From Cytophaga sp. FL35 (GTDB lineage: Bacteria > Bacteroidota > Bacteroidia > Flavobacteriales > Flavobacteriaceae), in contig NZ_JACSOH010000011.1 in NCBI RefSeq assembly GCF_014349235.1, forward strand, positions 81,692 through 145,691: DNA of 64,000 bases. Direction: 5' to 3'. The notes below the pieces were generated by a model. That model had not been told where the DNA came from. It saw only the letters and a list, made by a program, of their open reading frames with translations, and did not search any database. This document shows positions 1 to 9,086 of the stretch, piece by piece. The position numbers and the translations under genes are program-made. Numbering within the stretch: position 1 is the stretch's first letter; each line of letters starts with the position of its first letter.

Positions 1-1026
1 GCTAACATTACCGATATGTCTTACACCTTTCACAGAGCAAGGGCTTTTAATGAACCTCTGGATAATTGGAATGTTGCAGCTGTCACTGATATGGAGTTTT
101 TCTTATCGGAAGCAACTTCCTTTAACCAAAATATCAACAATTGGAACATCTCAAATCTCACCAATTTAATTGGAACGTTTAGATATACAGGCAATTTTAA
201 TCAGCCTTTAGACAATTGGGACGTAAGCAATATTACCGACCTTACGGGTACGTTTCAAGGCTCTGCATTCAATAGACCAATAAACAACTGGAACGTAAGT
301 AATGTGGTTACTATGGAAGCTACTTTTAGGGAATCACAATTCAACCAACCTTTAAGCCTATGGGATGTGAGTACTGTAACCAATATGTCTCAAATGTTTC
401 ATAGAAACCGAACATTTGACCAACCCATAAACAATTGGAACGTAAGCAACGTTACGGACATGTCCGAGATGTTTGATGGGTGGATATGGGGAGCAGTCTT
501 CAACCAACCCTTAGATAATTGGGATGTGAGTAACGTAACGGACATGGAATACATGTTTAGGGATAATTCTGCATTTAATCAAGACATAAGTATGTGGAAC
601 GTTAGTGGCGTAACCAACATGCGAGGTATGTTCGAAGAAAACCCTGCTTTTAATCAAAATATAGACAACTGGGACGTTAGCAATGTTACAAATATGAGTC
701 AAATGTTTAATGAAGCAACAGCTTTTAACCAACCCTTGAACTCATGGAATATTGGTAGTGTTACAGCAATTGAAGGTATGTTCTTTGATGCAACGGCTTT
801 TAACCAACCTTTAGATAATTGGGATGTATCTGGTATTACAAGCTTTAGGGATATGTTCCGCTTAGCAACAGATTTTAATCAAGACATTAGCACGTGGAAC
901 GTCTCCAATGTAACACAGTTTACCGCAATGTATTTGAATGCGAGTTCATTTGATCAAAATCTAGCCAATTGGAATATTGCTAACGCCACTCAAATGAGTA
1001 ACATGCTTTCTAATAGTGGCCTATCA
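1..1026 (+). repeat. First block of 75-nt coding repeats (DUF285), 13 units visible
   Basis: Tandem in-frame repeats of about 75 nt, each encoding a unit with N-x-W-(D/N)-V-x-x-V-T and an M-F pair at the end. Unit length varies slightly (one unit carries an insertion DGWIWGA). The block is open to the left and ends in a capping sequence (ENYDNTLIGWA) that also follows the second block. Confidence 0.9.
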
Positions 1027-4000
1027 CAAGAAAATTATGATAATACCTTAATTGGTTGGGCAGGCCAAGCCGTTCAGAATGGAGTTAGCCTAGGAGCAAA
1101 TGGACTACAATATTGCGATGCATTAAATCAAAGGCAAGGATTAATAGACACCAACGGTTGGACCATTACTGGAGACAATGTAAACTGTTCTTATGTACTC
1201 TGTACGGAAATTACCATGCCGGCCGCAGGAGACACTATGACACCTGCCAACAGTGATATTAGATGGAATCCTGCTCCAAATGCCGATGGTTATCGTATTA
1301 CCTTAGAAATTGAACGTGGCGGTAATAGAAACTACGCTTCTCTAAACGGGAACACATTAAACAACTATGATGTAGGTAATGTGGTTGGTCTTAGTTTTTC
1401 CAATGAATTTCAAGCCGGTGATACGGTTTACGTAACTGTGGTTCCTTATAATAATGAAGGACCTGCAACCGGCTGCCAAGAACTTTCGTTTACAGTAGTT
1501 GAAAGTTGGGTTAATAGTCCTGATGCCTTCAAATTAACCTATGATACTAGCATCACAGAATCTGGCTCAACACCTGCCAATCAGTTAAAAATTAAAGCAA
1601 ATACAGGTTATCCAGGTTATTTAACCTATAATTATTCTATTGATTGGGGAGACGGACAGTATAATAATAATGTTACCGGTGAAATTACACATACATACTT
1701 AACACCAGGTGTTTATACAGTAGCTATTATTGGGGATTTTCCGGCTCCTTATCATTATGTAAGTAATTCTGATCATATTAAACTTATTTCTATTGATCAA
1801 TGGGGCACCCAAGTTTGGCAATCTATGAATTATGCATTTTATGGTTGCGAAAATATGGAATACAACGCTACAGATGTGCCCAACCTTTCGCAAGTAGAGA
1901 TAGCCTCCAACATGTTTTCCGGTTGTTACTTATTTGATGGTGCAATAGACAATTGGGATGTAAGCAATATTACCAACATGCAGAGCATGTTTATTTCTGC
2001 ACGAATTTTTAATCAGCCATTAAACAGTTGGGATACCAGCAATGTTACCAATATGTATGGAATGTTTGGGGCTGCTCAATTATTTAACCAACCTTTGGAC
2101 AATTGGGATGTTAGCCAAGTTACCAACATGAATTTTATGTTCGCCCAAACACAGGATTTTAACCAAGATTTAAGTAGTTGGGATACTGGTAGTGTTACGA
2201 ATATGGGACGTATGTTTCAAAGCTCACAGGCTTTTGACCAACCTATTAACAGTTGGAATGTAAGTCAGGTAACAGATATGTCAGAAATGTTCCAAAGAGC
2301 AGAAGTATTTAATCAACCTCTAAATAACTGGAATACAGGGAACGTCATAGACATGTCTGCCATGTTCTATGATGCAGAATTGTTTAACCAGAACATCAAT
2401 AGTTGGGATGTATCATCTGTTACAGATATGAGCCAGATGTTCTACGACGCAACAGCATTTGACCAACCACTGAATAATTGGAATGTTGGTGCTGTCACCA
2501 CCATGAACTCCATGTTTTCTAGAGCAGAGGCTTTTAATCAAAATATTGATAGCTGGAACGTAACTAACGTAACCAACATGAGCAACATGTTTAACTATGC
2601 CATCTCTTACAACCAACCCATGAACAATTGGGATGTGAACTCTGTTGTAAACATGAGCGGTATGTTTAGGGGCGCCCAAGTATTTAACCAACCCTTAGAT
2701 AATTGGGATGTGAGTGCGGTTGCTAATATGAGCGCTATGTTTGAGCATGCCGAAGTATTTAATCAACCAATCAACACGTGGAATGTAAGTTCGGTAACCC
2801 TAATGCCATCCATGTTCGATGCAGCTTTAGCTTTTAACCAACCCTTGAACAATTGGAACGTAGGGGTGGTCACCAATTTCAATTCCATGTTCAAAGAAGC
2901 AGAGGCTTTTAACCAACCCCTTAATACTTGGGATACCGGGGAGGCTCAAAATATGGCCGGAATGTTCTATGGAGCAATTGTTTTTGACCAAGATATTTCT
3001 ACTTGGAATACTTCCTTTGTAACCACCATGCAAGAAATGTTTAGAGAGGCAAGTGCTATCAACCAATCCTTAAACGCATGGAACGTGGCATCTGTAACTA
3101 CTATGCGTGGCATGTTCCAAGAAGCTACTTCCTTCAATAGCTCCATAAACGATTGGAATGTTAGAGCTGTAACTACAATGCAAGATATGTTCAATGGTGC
3201 TAGTAGTTACAATCAAAGTTTGAACAATTGGCGCGTAAACGGGGTAACAAATATGGAGAGAATGTTCTTTGGTGCTAGTGCTCTAGACCAATCTTTTGAT
3301 CAATGGTTGATTGGTACCGTTTCTACGAGAGATATGTTCCATGATGCGACTTCGTTTAATCAATTTTTAGGGGATTGGGATGTAAGTAATGTAACCAACA
3401 TGCAAGGCATGCTGGATGATACAGCTCTTTCAAGAGAAAATTATGACAACACCTTAATCGAATGGTCAGAACAGACCTTAACACCTGGTATTAACCTAGG
3501 AGCCAATACCCTACCGTATTGTGATGCGGTTGAAGAACGCCAATTTATGATAGACAATTTTGGATGGACTTTTACTGGCGATGTACTTGATTGCCCCATC
3601 CCCGATTGTACCCAACTGGTTGCACCTTTGAATGGCGACACGGATGTTCCCGTTAATACTAATATTACCTGGGAAGCGGTTCAATTTGCAAGAGAATACA
3701 AATTATTTGTTGGCACCTCATCAGGAGGAACAGATATCTTAAATAACGAAGTGGTGGTGAATAACACCTCATTTGAATTCGCTGCGGATTTTAACCCTGG
3801 TGTTACCGTTTATGTTACCATTATTCCATCCAACGAAAATGGTGATGCGGTTGGGCCTTGTACGGAAGAAAGTTTTACCGTTACGAATGACCCACCAACC
3901 GTTCCAGATTGCACCAACCTAACCTTACCGCTGAATAACGCTACCGATGTTCCTTTTGACACAGATTTAAACTGGACTGTTGTAGGCAATGCAGATGGAT

Positions 4001-6276
4001 ACAGAATCAATGTAGGAACAACCTCTGGAGGCACGGATTTAGTTAACAATGAAGATGTAGGTAATGTAACGGAATATGATTTTTCTGCGGATTTACCAGA
4101 AGACACTTTAATTTATGTAACTATTCTACCTTACAATGAAGAAGGCCTTGCCACAGGGTGTATTGAAGAATCTTTTAGAACGGAATTTATTCCAGTTCCT
4201 CCATCATGTACTACAATTTCCAGTCCAACCAACGGAGCTGTAAATGTACCTATTGATACAGATTTAAGCTGGAATGCCGTTGCAGATGCAACTGGATATT
4301 TAGTTAGTGTAGGCACCACAGCCGGAGGGATAGAAGTAGAAAATAATATAGATGTTGGCAATACCACCACCTATTCCTTTAGTTCAGACCTACAAGCAAA
4401 TAGAATGCATTACGTTCGTATTATTCCTTACAATGCAGTAGGAGATGCAACTGGTTGTACCGAAGAATCATTTACAACAGGAGCCGGAACTTTATCAGAC
4501 CCGCCAAACTGTACATCATTGAGCGACCCATTGAACGCTGCAACAGACGTAGCTATAGGAACCAATATTAGTTGGAATGCATCAGCCAATGCTGATGGGT
4601 ACTATTTAACCGTGGGAACCACCGCTGGTGGTAATGATATCTTGAATAACGAAGATGTTACGGGGACTACTTTTGACTTGCCTTCCGATTTACCAGAAAA
4701 CACTCAAATTTTCGTGACGCTAGTTCCTTACAATTCTTTTGGAAGTGCTACTGGATGTACCGAAGAATCGTTTACTACCGAGACCTTACCAACCGTACCT
4801 AGTTGTACCAATTTGAGCATGCCTTTGAACGGTGCTACCGATGTTTCAATCACTACCGACTTAAGTTGGAACGCAGCTGTAAATGCAGATGGCTATTACT
4901 TGACCGTAGGTACTACAGCTGGTGCTAGCGATATCTTGGATGCCGAAGATGTTACAGGAACTACATTTGATTTACCTGCCGATTTACCGGAAAACACACA
5001 GATATTCGTAACTATTGTTCCGTACAATGCTTTAGGAGACGCTACCGGATGTACCGAAGAATCCTTTACAACGGAAACATTACCTACCTTGCCTGTATGT
5101 ACCCAATTAAGCAATCCGGTAAACGGAGCAACGGAGGTTTCCATTTCAACCGTCCTAAGATGGAATGAAATCTCTAATGCAGATGGTTATTACCTTACCA
5201 TGGGTACAACAACAGGAGGCAATGATATTTTGAATACCGAAGATGTAACAGGAACCACTTTTGACCTTCCTGTTGATTTACCGGAGAACACCGAAATATT
5301 CGTGACCGTCGTACCATACAATGGAGTGGGTAGCGCAACGGGTTGTACAGAGGAATCGTTTACTACCGAGGTCATGGCAGCCGCACCTTCCTGTACAACG
5401 TTAACCAGTCCCGCAAATGGGGAAAGCAGCGTTTCAATTTTGACCGATTTAACATGGTCTGCAGTAAATAATGCTGATGGATATTATGTTAATGTGGGTA
5501 CTTCTGCCGGTAATGCAGATATATTGAACAATGAATCTGTTAACACTAACAACTTTGCATTTACCAATGATCTACCTGAAGGCACAGAGATATTCGTTTC
5601 CATCGTTCCTTTTAATGGCAGGGGCAGTGCTATAGGGTGTGTTCAGGAATCCTTCACGACAGAAATTCGTGAAACTGTCCCCAATTGCACTTCAATTATC
5701 GTTCCTGAAAACGACCAAGTTAATGTATCTGTTGATACTGAGTTTGTTTGGAATACCATATCAAACGCTGATGGCTACTACCTTAGTTTGGGCTCTAGTG
5801 CTGGAAGTCATGATATTTTAGATAGTGAAGATGTTGGTATTCTAACCTCTTATACCCCGGCTCAACCCTTGCCTTATGACCAGGATATTTTCGTTTCTAT
5901 TGTAGCATATAACGCTCAAGGCAGTGCCATTGGGTGCACCGAAAGTAGCTTTACCACTCAAGAAGAGCCAGAAGAGGATAAGCTGGAGACTTTTTATGGG
6001 TTTTCTCCAAACGGGGATTTTATAAATGATGTTTGGGCCATAAACGGAATTGAAAACTACCCGGAAAATACGGTGAGCATTTTTAACAGATGGGGAGATT
6101 TGGTATTTTTTATTTCAGGTTATGACAATAACGTCAATGTTTTTAAAGGAGAGGCCAACCAGAAAACGAAAATTGGGGCCGGTGAACTACCCGCAGGCAC
6201 CTATTTCTTTAACATCACTTTACCGGAAAACCACAATTTAAAAGCTACCCAAGGATTTGTAGTTATTAAAAGATAA
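1..6276 (+). CDS. Giant BspA-like (DUF285) surface adhesin with T9SS type-B C-terminal domain, 5'-truncated by the window
   Basis: The reading frame is open from base 1 and the first residues already match the repeat, so the start lies upstream of the window; the first ATG (base 16) is internal. About 2091 residues are visible. In order: 13 repeats of about 25 residues of the type FNQPLDNWDVSNVTDMSxMF (residues 1-342), a Cys-containing FN3-like module (about 400-498), a PKD-like segment with WGDG and THTY (about 505-580), 20 more 25-residue repeats (645-1144), eight Cys-containing FN3-like modules of about 98 residues (1201-1987), and a gliding-motility-type C-terminal domain starting FSPNGDFINDVW and ending GFVVIKR (about 1998-2091). 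The repeats match the bacterial surface 26-residue repeat (DUF285) family. The C-terminal domain is a T9SS type-B sorting signal, so the protein should be exported and cell-surface attached or released. The next gene encodes the PorP/SprF partner expected for this class. The ligand is unknown. Confidence 0.9.
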   Translation, partial: ANITDMSYTFHRARAFNEPLDNWNVAAVTDMEFFLSEATSFNQNINNWNISNLTNLIGTFRYTGNFNQPLDNWDVSNITDLTGTFQGSAFNRPINNWNVSNVVTMEATFRESQFNQPLSLWDVSTVTNMSQMFHRNRTFDQPINNWNVSNVTDMSEMFDGWIWGAVFNQPLDNWDVSNVTDMEYMFRDNSAFNQDISMWNVSGVTNMRGMFEENPAFNQNIDNWDVSNVTNMSQMFNEATAFNQPLNSWNIGSVTAIEGMFFDATAFNQPLDNWDVSGITSFRDMFRLATDFNQDISTWNVSNVTQFTAMYLNASSFDQNLANWNIANATQMSNMLSNSGLSQENYDNTLIGWAGQAVQNGVSLGANGLQYCDALNQRQGLIDTNGWTITGDNVNCSYVLCTEITMPAAGDTMTPANSDIRWNPAPNADGYRITLEIERGGNRNYASLNGNTLNNYDVGNVVGLSFSNEFQAGDTVYVTVVPYNNEGPATGCQELSFTVVESWVNSPDAFKLTYDTSITESGSTPANQLKIKANTGYPGYLTYNYSIDWGDGQYNNNVTGEITHTYLTPGVYTVAIIGDFPAPYHYVSNSDHIKLISIDQWGTQVWQSMNYAFYGCENMEYNATDVPNLSQVEIASNMFSGCYLFDGAIDNWDVSNITNMQSMFISARIFNQPLNSWDTSNVTNMYGMFGAAQLFNQPLDNWDVSQVTNMNFMFAQTQDFNQDLSSWDTGSVTNMGRMFQSSQAFDQPINSWNVSQVTDMSEMFQRAEVFNQPLNNWNTGNVIDMSAMFYDAELFNQNINSWDVSSVTDMSQMFYDATAFDQPLNNWNVGAVTTMNSMFSRAEAFNQNIDSWNVTNVTNMSNMFNYAISYNQPMNNWDVNSVVNMSGMFRGAQVFNQPLDNWDVSAVANMSAMFEHAEVFNQPINTWNVSSVTLMPSMFDAALAFNQPLNNWNVGVVTNFNSMFKEAEAFNQPLNTWDTGEAQNMAGMFYGAIVFDQDISTWNTSFVTTMQEMFREASAINQSLNAWNVASVTTMRGMFQEATSFNSSINDWNVRAVTTMQDMFNGASSYNQSLNNWRVNGVTNMERMFFGASALDQSFDQWLIGTVSTRDMFHDATSFNQFLGDWDVSNVTNMQGMLDDTALSRENYDNTLIEWSEQTLTPGINLGANTLPYCDAVEERQFMIDNFGWTFTGDVLDCPIPDCTQLVAPLNGDTDVPVNTNITWEAVQFAREYKLFVGTSSGGTDILNNEVVVNNTSFEFAADFNPGVTVYVTIIPSNENGDAVGPCTEESFTVTNDPPTVPDCTNLTLPLNNATDVPFDTDLNWTVVGNADGYRINVGTTSGGTDLVNNEDVGNVTEYDFSADLPEDTLIYVTILPYNEEGLATGCIEESFRTEFIPVPPSCTTISSPTNGAVNVPIDTDLSWNAVADATGYLVSVGTTAGGIEVENNIDVGNTTTYSFSSDLQANRMHYVRIIPYNAVGDATGCTEESFTTGAGTLSDPPNCTSLSDPLNAATDVAIGTNISWNASANADGYYLTVGTTAGGNDILNNEDVTGTTFDLPSDLPENTQIFVTLVPYNSFGSATGCTEESFTTETLPTVPSCTNLSMPLNGATDVSITTDLSWNAAVNADGYYLTVGTTAGASDILDAEDVTGTTFDLPADLPENTQIFVTIVPYNALGDATGCTEESFTTETLPTLPVCTQLSNPVNGATEVSISTVLRWNEISNADGYYLTMGTTTGGNDILNTEDVTGTTFDLPVDLPENTEIFVTVVPYNGVGSATGCTEESFTTEVMAAAPSCTTLTSPANGESSVSILTDLTWSAVNNADGYYVNVGTSAGNADILNNESVNTNNFAFTNDLPEGTEIFVSIVPFNGRGSAIGCVQESFTTEIRETVPNCTSIIVPENDQVNVSVDTEFVWNTISNADGYYLSLGSSAGSHDILDSEDVGILTSYTPAQPLPYDQDIFVSIVAYNAQGSAIGCTESSFTTQEEPEEDKLETFYGFSPNGDFINDVWAINGIENYPENTVSIFNRWGDLVFFISGYDNNVNVFKGEANQKTKIGAGELPAGTYFFNITLPENHNLKATQGFVVIKR
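1933..3432 (+). repeat. Second block of 75-nt coding repeats (DUF285), about 20 units
   Basis: Twenty tandem 75-nt in-frame units, nearly all exactly 25 codons. The last units (from about 3050) drift from consensus: one has R for D after the Trp (NNWRVNG), one has WLIGTVSTR. The block closes with the same ENYDNTLI cap as the first block, so the block plus cap appears to have been duplicated as a whole. Confidence 0.9.
3601..5961 (+). repeat. Eight tandem FN3-like modules of about 295 nt
   Basis: Each module starts with a P-x-C-T motif, then a proline/asparagine-containing turn, D-L-x-W, NADGYY-like and VGTT(A/S)GG segments, an IFVTIVPYN strand and CTEESFTT, followed by a short linker. Each module has one Cys at either end, which would allow a disulphide per module. 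Modules 4-6 are the most alike in protein but differ at many third codon positions, so they are not very recent copies. Confidence 0.85.
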
Positions 6277-6282
6277 ATACCC

Positions 6283-7203
6283 ATGACCAAAAAACTAACC
6301 TATTTAATTTTGACTTTTGTTGTTTGTGTAGTAGGAAACCTAAGAGCCCAACAAACCGCTGTTTTCTCCGAATACAACTACAACCCATTTTTGATTAATT
6401 CCGCATACGCGGGAATGCTTTCAAGCACCGAGCTTAGTGCTACCCATTCCGGTTTTATTAGTGAAGTAACAGGAAGTCCAAGAACCCTTTCATTAACAAT
6501 AAATTCCCCTCTAAGGGACGGGAAGGTTGGTCTGGGAGCGGGCTTTCTGCAAGATGAGGTAGGCGTTAGCAAAAACAGTACTTTTTTTGCGGCTTACTCC
6601 TATAAGATTTTTTTTGATTTTGAATCCAAAAGACCTTATTGGCAACTCTATCAACCTGGCGTTCTATCCTTTGGAATTACTGCTGGATTACAGCAATACA
6701 AAGAAGATCTTTTGTCACTAGGAATTACGGGCGACCCCAATTTCTCAGAAAACATCAATGCCAGTATTCCCACTGTAGGTGTTAGTTTTCTTTTCAACCA
6801 TGCGCAGTTCTTCGCAGGCATTTCTGCACCAAACGTACTTGGAGACAAATTGGCTTCAAGAGATGACCTCAACCTATCCAATCCCGTTTACGGTTATTTT
6901 GGCTACCGTTTCTTTACTAGCATTTTTGAAGAAATTATGATCAAGCCCAACGTCCTTCTAAAGTATGAAGATGGAGCCCCTTTACAAGCTGACCTGAACA
7001 TCGCGGCAAGTTTTAAAAATAAAATAGAGGTAGGAGCTGGCTACAGAACCAGTTCTTCCATTAACCTCCTGGCCGGAGTTTATTTTTTAAAAAACCTTCG
7101 TTTTATTTACAACTACAATATTGCCCTAAAAGAATCCCCCTTTGGCAATACCCATGGGCTAGCCCTAAGTTACCTCTTTGGTGATGGGTACCAAATAGAT
7201 TGA
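6283..7203 (+). CDS. PorP/SprF family type IX secretion-associated outer membrane protein
   Basis: 306 residues with an N-terminal signal peptide (hydrophobic stretch LTYLILTFVVCVVGNLRAQ). The mature start FSEYNYNPFLINSAYAGM is the classic opening of PorP/SprF proteins (YNPFLINPAYAG in relatives), followed by a predicted beta-barrel with many short alternating strands and a C-terminal YLFGDGYQI. Family members are outer-membrane proteins that anchor or help release T9SS type-B substrates. It starts 6 nt after the adhesin stop, so the two are surely co-transcribed and the adhesin is its likely dedicated client. It ends 9 nt before the convergent gene. Confidence 0.9.
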   Translation: MTKKLTYLILTFVVCVVGNLRAQQTAVFSEYNYNPFLINSAYAGMLSSTELSATHSGFISEVTGSPRTLSLTINSPLRDGKVGLGAGFLQDEVGVSKNSTFFAAYSYKIFFDFESKRPYWQLYQPGVLSFGITAGLQQYKEDLLSLGITGDPNFSENINASIPTVGVSFLFNHAQFFAGISAPNVLGDKLASRDDLNLSNPVYGYFGYRFFTSIFEEIMIKPNVLLKYEDGAPLQADLNIAASFKNKIEVGAGYRTSSSINLLAGVYFLKNLRFIYNYNIALKESPFGNTHGLALSYLFGDGYQID

Positions 7204-7212
7204 TGAGGCCGC

Positions 7213-8055
7213 CTAATTAATCATTCTTAAGTTGGCAATTTCCTGCTCCGTGAGGTATCGCCAGTGGCCACGGGGCAAATCTTTCTTGGTAAGACCGGCA
7301 TACACCACACGGTCCATTTTCACTACCTCATATCCCAGGGTGTCAAAAATTCGCTGAACTATATTGTTGCGGCTGCTATAAATTTCCATGCCCACTTGAC
7401 TCTTGGGTGCATTGTCCACAAAGCTAACTTCTTGTACCTTAACCACTTTTCCATCTACGGCCAGACCTTCTTGAATCCGCTTTAGATCGGCACTGCGAAG
7501 CGGTTTCTCCAATTCTATGTGAAATATCTTCCTAAGTCCATTTTTGGGGCTGTTTAGTCGCTTGCTCATTTCACCATCATTGGTAAAGAGAACCAGACCT
7601 GTTGCTTCCTTTCCTATCTTACCTACCGGTTTTAATTCAGATTTAGAAGCCTTGGCAACCAAACTCTGGGCACTACGTTGACTAATATTAGACCTCCCTG
7701 TAGCGGTAAATCCTTTAGGCTTGTTCAAAAGCACATATTCCTTCTTAACAGGATTAAGTAATTTCCCGTCAAAACGAACCTCATCTTCCAATTTAACCTT
7801 ATAACCCATTTCGGTAACAGGTTTGCCATTTACAGTAACATTCCCCGCCGCAATTAACACATCTGCTTCCCTTCTGGAGCATACACCGGAATTGGCAACA
7901 TACTTATTGAGCCTTACCAAATTGGAATTGGGTGCAGGGGTACCTCCATTTTGTTTTTTTATAGGCGCATTACCCCTAGAAAAACTTTTCTTTCTAAATT
8001 TTCCACCCTGTCTCCCGGATGCCCTTCTCCCATCATTAGATTCCGATCTGCTCAT
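7213..8055 (-). CDS. RsuA/RluB-family pseudouridine synthase homologue lacking the catalytic Asp
   Basis: 280 residues. Residues 1-45 are a basic, low-complexity tail. An S4 RNA-binding domain follows (VRLNKYVANSGVCSRREAD, about 47-95), then the RsuA/RluB-type catalytic domain, which begins YVLLNKPKGF (107-116) and ends with the RIFDTLGYEV and LPRGHWRYLT segments typical of the family. The family's catalytic motif is GRLDxxTTG; here residues 145-153 read GKIGKEATG, with Gly148 where the essential Asp should be. I checked this against the bases: the codon is GGA, two changes from an Asp codon. The segment after KPKGF is also divergent (TATGRSNIS). It probably binds rRNA through the S4 domain but may not isomerise uridine. 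It has its own promoter-like box upstream. Confidence 0.85.
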   Translation of the reverse strand: MSRSESNDGRRASGRQGGKFRKKSFSRGNAPIKKQNGGTPAPNSNLVRLNKYVANSGVCSRREADVLIAAGNVTVNGKPVTEMGYKVKLEDEVRFDGKLLNPVKKEYVLLNKPKGFTATGRSNISQRSAQSLVAKASKSELKPVGKIGKEATGLVLFTNDGEMSKRLNSPKNGLRKIFHIELEKPLRSADLKRIQEGLAVDGKVVKVQEVSFVDNAPKSQVGMEIYSSRNNIVQRIFDTLGYEVVKMDRVVYAGLTKKDLPRGHWRYLTEQEIANLRMIN

Positions 8056-8072
8056 AGCCTTCTTATTTTCTG

Positions 8073-8080
8073 CAAAGGTA
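8073..8080 (-). promoter_or_regulatory. Putative -7 box (TACCTTTG) for the RluB-like gene
   Basis: On the minus strand TACCTTTG matches the Bacteroidota -7 consensus TAnnTTTG, 17 nt before the ATG. No clear TTTG -33 box is visible at the right distance. Confidence 0.5.
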
Positions 8081-8134
8081 AGTTTAATCTTTTAACCCTA
8101 ATAAATTCCTGTGAATCAATTGAGCAAGTTATAT

Positions 8135-9040
8135 TTAGAGTATTCGGTTGAGTACTAAATCAATATCGATCAATAAAATACTGAACACCCCGGCAACTAT
8201 GATAAGTTTGATCATATTATGTAGCCCAACGTAATGTAGCTTCGTACGGGCCTTCCACATCATGACCGTCACGACTACCAGCATGACTATACAGCCCAAA
8301 AAGTAGAAATGCATATGGCCCACATCAAAATATTCGGTAAGTAAAAAAGTCGGTAGTAAAGCCAACAACAATAATAGACTTATACAGGTTTTAGAAAATT
8401 TTTGACCATAGAGTATAGGTACCGTTTTGTAATTCTGTGCCATATCGCCTGCAATATTCTCCAAGTCCTTTATCATTTCCCTACTTAAAATTAGGGTGAA
8501 GAGGAACAAGGCATGTACAAAGATGACAGTATCAAAGTTTTTATAATAAACGAACACTGCAAAAAACGGGGTGATTGCCAGCGTGGCAGAAACAAAGTTA
8601 CCTATGAAGGGTATTTTTTTAAGCTTGTGGGAATAGAACCAAATTCCAAAAATATATGCCGAGAAGAATAGAACGGCTTTAAATGAGACGTAGCTTGCGG
8701 CAAAGGTTGCCAAAAAGTTTAGTACAAAATAAGTAATCAACTTAAACTGTTGACTCACCAATCTATCCAACATACTTTTTCTAGGCTTATTGATCAAATC
8801 CTTTTCAGCATCATAAAAGTTATTGATAATATAACCGGCAGCAATTACCAAGGTAGATGACAGAACAATGACGAATAAATTAAAATCAAAAAGCACCTCC
8901 CTAAGCGGAAGCTCAGGTGCAAGAATGTAAATGGATGCCAAGTATTGCGCCAAGGCTATTACAAAAACATTGTAACCCCTTACGACCGAAAACAAACTCA
9001 ACAACTTTAAAAGCAGGAGCCTGTTTTTTCGATTGAACAT
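8135..9040 (-). CDS. UbiA-family membrane prenyltransferase
   Basis: 301 residues, strongly hydrophobic, about eight to nine membrane segments. The first Asp-rich motif is NNFYDAEKD (residues 73-81: N73, D77, D81) and the second is DLENIAGD (192-199), the two metal-diphosphate sites of UbiA enzymes. The family transfers a polyprenyl chain onto an acceptor in the inner membrane. Flavobacterial relatives are often named geranylgeranylglycerol-phosphate geranylgeranyltransferase, but the acceptor cannot be read from the sequence. It lies 46 nt downstream of mevalonate kinase on the same strand, consistent with a role fed by the isoprenoid pathway. Confidence 0.85.
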   Translation of the reverse strand: MFNRKNRLLLLKLLSLFSVVRGYNVFVIALAQYLASIYILAPELPLREVLFDFNLFVIVLSSTLVIAAGYIINNFYDAEKDLINKPRKSMLDRLVSQQFKLITYFVLNFLATFAASYVSFKAVLFFSAYIFGIWFYSHKLKKIPFIGNFVSATLAITPFFAVFVYYKNFDTVIFVHALFLFTLILSREMIKDLENIAGDMAQNYKTVPILYGQKFSKTCISLLLLLALLPTFLLTEYFDVGHMHFYFLGCIVMLVVVTVMMWKARTKLHYVGLHNMIKLIIVAGVFSILLIDIDLVLNRIL

Positions 9041-9086
9041 CTATGTGTTTTTTGATTGGTTTCTAATAGGCTCGAGAAGTAGAGAC

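Noticed and set aside
511..3194. Several minus-strand open frames of 60-90 codons opposite the adhesin
   Set aside because: They recur with the 75-nt repeat and are mirror images of its codon pattern; the plus frame is clearly coding.
1..3432. Regular 75-nt periodicity that could suggest a CRISPR array
   Set aside because: The units are in-frame protein repeats with synonymous variation and no conserved palindromic repeat or unique spacers.
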